Under the pieces are notes generated by a model. That model was not told the DNA's origin. It saw only the letters and a program-made list of their open reading frames with translations, and ran no database searches. The position numbers were made by a program, and so were the translations under genes. From positions 1 to 38,527 of the forward strand of contig NZ_VYIK01000038.1 in assembly GCF_008709575.1 (NCBI RefSeq): DNA of 38,527 nt, given 5' to 3'. How positions within the stretch are numbered: the stretch's first letter is position 1; each line of letters opens with the position of its first letter. Source of the DNA: Mycobacterium sp. Its GTDB lineage: Bacteria; Actinomycetota; Actinomycetes; Mycobacteriales; Mycobacteriaceae. This document shows positions 37,412 through 38,527 of the stretch, one piece after another.

Positions 37412-38527
37412 CTATCCTGCGCCGACCAACTCCTGACCCCGCAACCGCTGCGAAACCACTGCGGTGACGCCGTCGTCGCGCATCGTCACGCCGTAGAGCG
37501 CGTCGGCGACCTCCATCGTCGGCTTCTGATGGGTGATGATGATCAGCTGCGACTGGGCGCGCAGCTGGTCGAGCAGGCTGAGCAGCCGTCGCAGGTTGAT
37601 GTCGTCGAGCGCCGCCTCCACCTCGTCCATGACATAAAACGGCGACGGGCGGGCCCGGAAGATCGCCACCAGCATCGCCACCGCGGCCAACGACTTTTCC
37701 CCGCCGGACAACAGCGACAACCGCTTGACCTTCTTGCCCGGCGGCCGCGCCTCCACCTCGACGCCGGTGGTGAGCATGTCGTCGGGATCGGTCAGGCGCA
37801 GCCGACCCTCGCCACCCGGAAACAGTGCGGCGAACACCTCCCGAAACTCACGTTCGACGTCGGCGTAGGCGTCGGAGAACACCTGCAGAATGCGGGCGTC
37901 GACGTCGGCGACGACGTCGAGCAGGTCCTTGCGCGCAGCCGTGACGTCCTGCAGCTGAGTGGACAGGAAGTTGTAGCGCTCCTCCAGCGCAGCGAACTCC
38001 TCCAACGCCAGCGGGTTGACCCGGCCCAGCTCGGCGAGTTCCCGTTCAGCCTGTTTGGCCCGGCGTTCCTGGGAGGCCCGGTCGAATGGCATCGGGGCCG
38101 GCGCGCGCACCTGCTCGCCCCGCTCCCTTGCCTGCTGGTATTCGGCAAGCTCGAGCTCGGTCGGCGGCAACGGCACCTGCGGGCCGTATTCGGCGACCAG
38201 GTCGTCGGGCGCCATCCCGAATTGCTCGAGCACCACGTGTTCGAGCTGTTCGATACGCAGCGCGGCCTGCGCTTTGGCCACCTCGTCGCGGTGCAGCGCC
38301 TCGGTGAGTGCACCGAGGCGGGCGTTGAGCGCGTTCACTTCGTCGCGCGCCTTGGCCATCGCCGCCGACCGCTGCTCCCGCTCGGCGGCCAGGGCCTCGC
38401 AGGTGCGCGACGCGGCGCCGATCACCTGATCCAGCCGCTGGGCCAGCAACCCGCCCGCGTCGGCCACCGCGGCAGCGACCGCGGCCGCACGCTCCCGCGC
38501 GACGCGGGCCTGTTGTGCGCGCACCCG
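37412..38527 (-). CDS. smc: chromosome segregation ATPase SMC, carboxy-terminal part
   Basis: Partial gene that runs off the right end of the window; about 370 carboxy-terminal residues are seen. They include part of the returning coiled coil (rich in Ala, Glu and Arg), the joint region ending [21 protein letters not shown], and the carboxy-terminal half of the ATPase head with the signature motif [10 protein letters not shown], Walker [14 protein letters not shown] and the switch ITHQKP. SMC forms a ring dimer that organises and separates the chromosome with ScpA and ScpB. The 5' part lies outside the window. Confidence 0.97.
   Translation of the reverse strand, partial: RVRAQQARVARERAAAVAAAVADAGGLLAQRLDQVIGAASRTCEALAAEREQRSAAMAKARDEVNALNARLGALTEALHRDEVAKAQAALRIEQLEHVVLEQFGMAPDDLVAEYGPQVPLPPTELELAEYQQARERGEQVRAPAPMPFDRASQERRAKQAERELAELGRVNPLALEEFAALEERYNFLSTQLQDVTAARKDLLDVVADVDARILQVFSDAYADVEREFREVFAALFPGGEGRLRLTDPDDMLTTGVEVEARPPGKKVKRLSLLSGGEKSLAAVAMLVAIFRARPSPFYVMDEVEAALDDINLRRLLSLLDQLRAQSQLIIITHQKPTMEVADALYGVTMRDDGVTAVVSQRLRGQELVGAG

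Overview
This window is a stretch of chromosome from a mycobacterium, most likely a slow-growing one. The evidence is high GC, three PPE-type gene sets with the PPE-SVP carboxy-terminal motif, a PE gene, and housekeeping runs in the gene order I know from Mycobacterium tuberculosis around Rv2901c-Rv2922c. Comparisons with M. tuberculosis are from memory, not from a search. I found no rRNA, tRNA, insertion sequence, prophage or CRISPR array.

Layout. (1) About 0.6-1.1 kb: a soluble inorganic pyrophosphatase gene. (2) 1.6-4.35 kb: two PPE genes without a PE partner. (3) 4.4-11.9 kb, all on the minus strand: a sulfate activation and sulfation locus. In transcription order it holds ATP sulfurylase (Sat), a small unknown protein coupled to it, a NarK-type anion porter, a PAP phosphatase (CysQ), a stand-alone APS kinase (CysC), a PAPS-dependent sulfotransferase and a membrane protein made of two HPP-like halves. 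Two collinear, diverged copies of one promoter-plus-leader sequence sit upstream of sat and upstream of the porter. (4) 12.0-24.2 kb: a conserved housekeeping block with DUF2469, rnhB, lepB, rplS, lppW, trmD, rimM, a KH protein, rpsP, a SnoaL-like protein, dacB2, a STAS protein, a pknI-like kinase, an amidohydrolase and ffh. (5) 24.3-31.9 kb: an accessory segment between ffh and glnD, where M. tuberculosis carries Rv2917. It holds a DUF732 secreted protein, a 3Fe-4S ferredoxin, a P450 translationally coupled to an unknown protein, a PE-PPE-PPE operon, a chitin-binding-like secreted protein and a small cysteine-rich secreted protein. (6) 31.9-38.5 kb: glnD, glnB and amt (nitrogen control, with a four-half-site GlnR box upstream of amt), ftsY and the 3' end of smc.

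How it fits together. The sulfur locus encodes a complete PAPS cycle. Sat makes APS and PPi, CysC makes PAPS, the sulfotransferase uses PAPS, and CysQ removes PAP. The nearby pyrophosphatase could pull the Sat reaction forward. Mycobacteria normally activate sulfate with CysD and a CysN-CysC fusion, so this is a second, differently built route that probably serves a dedicated sulfated product. The duplicated leader suggests that its two transcripts are regulated together. This locus is the best candidate for an undescribed system in the window.
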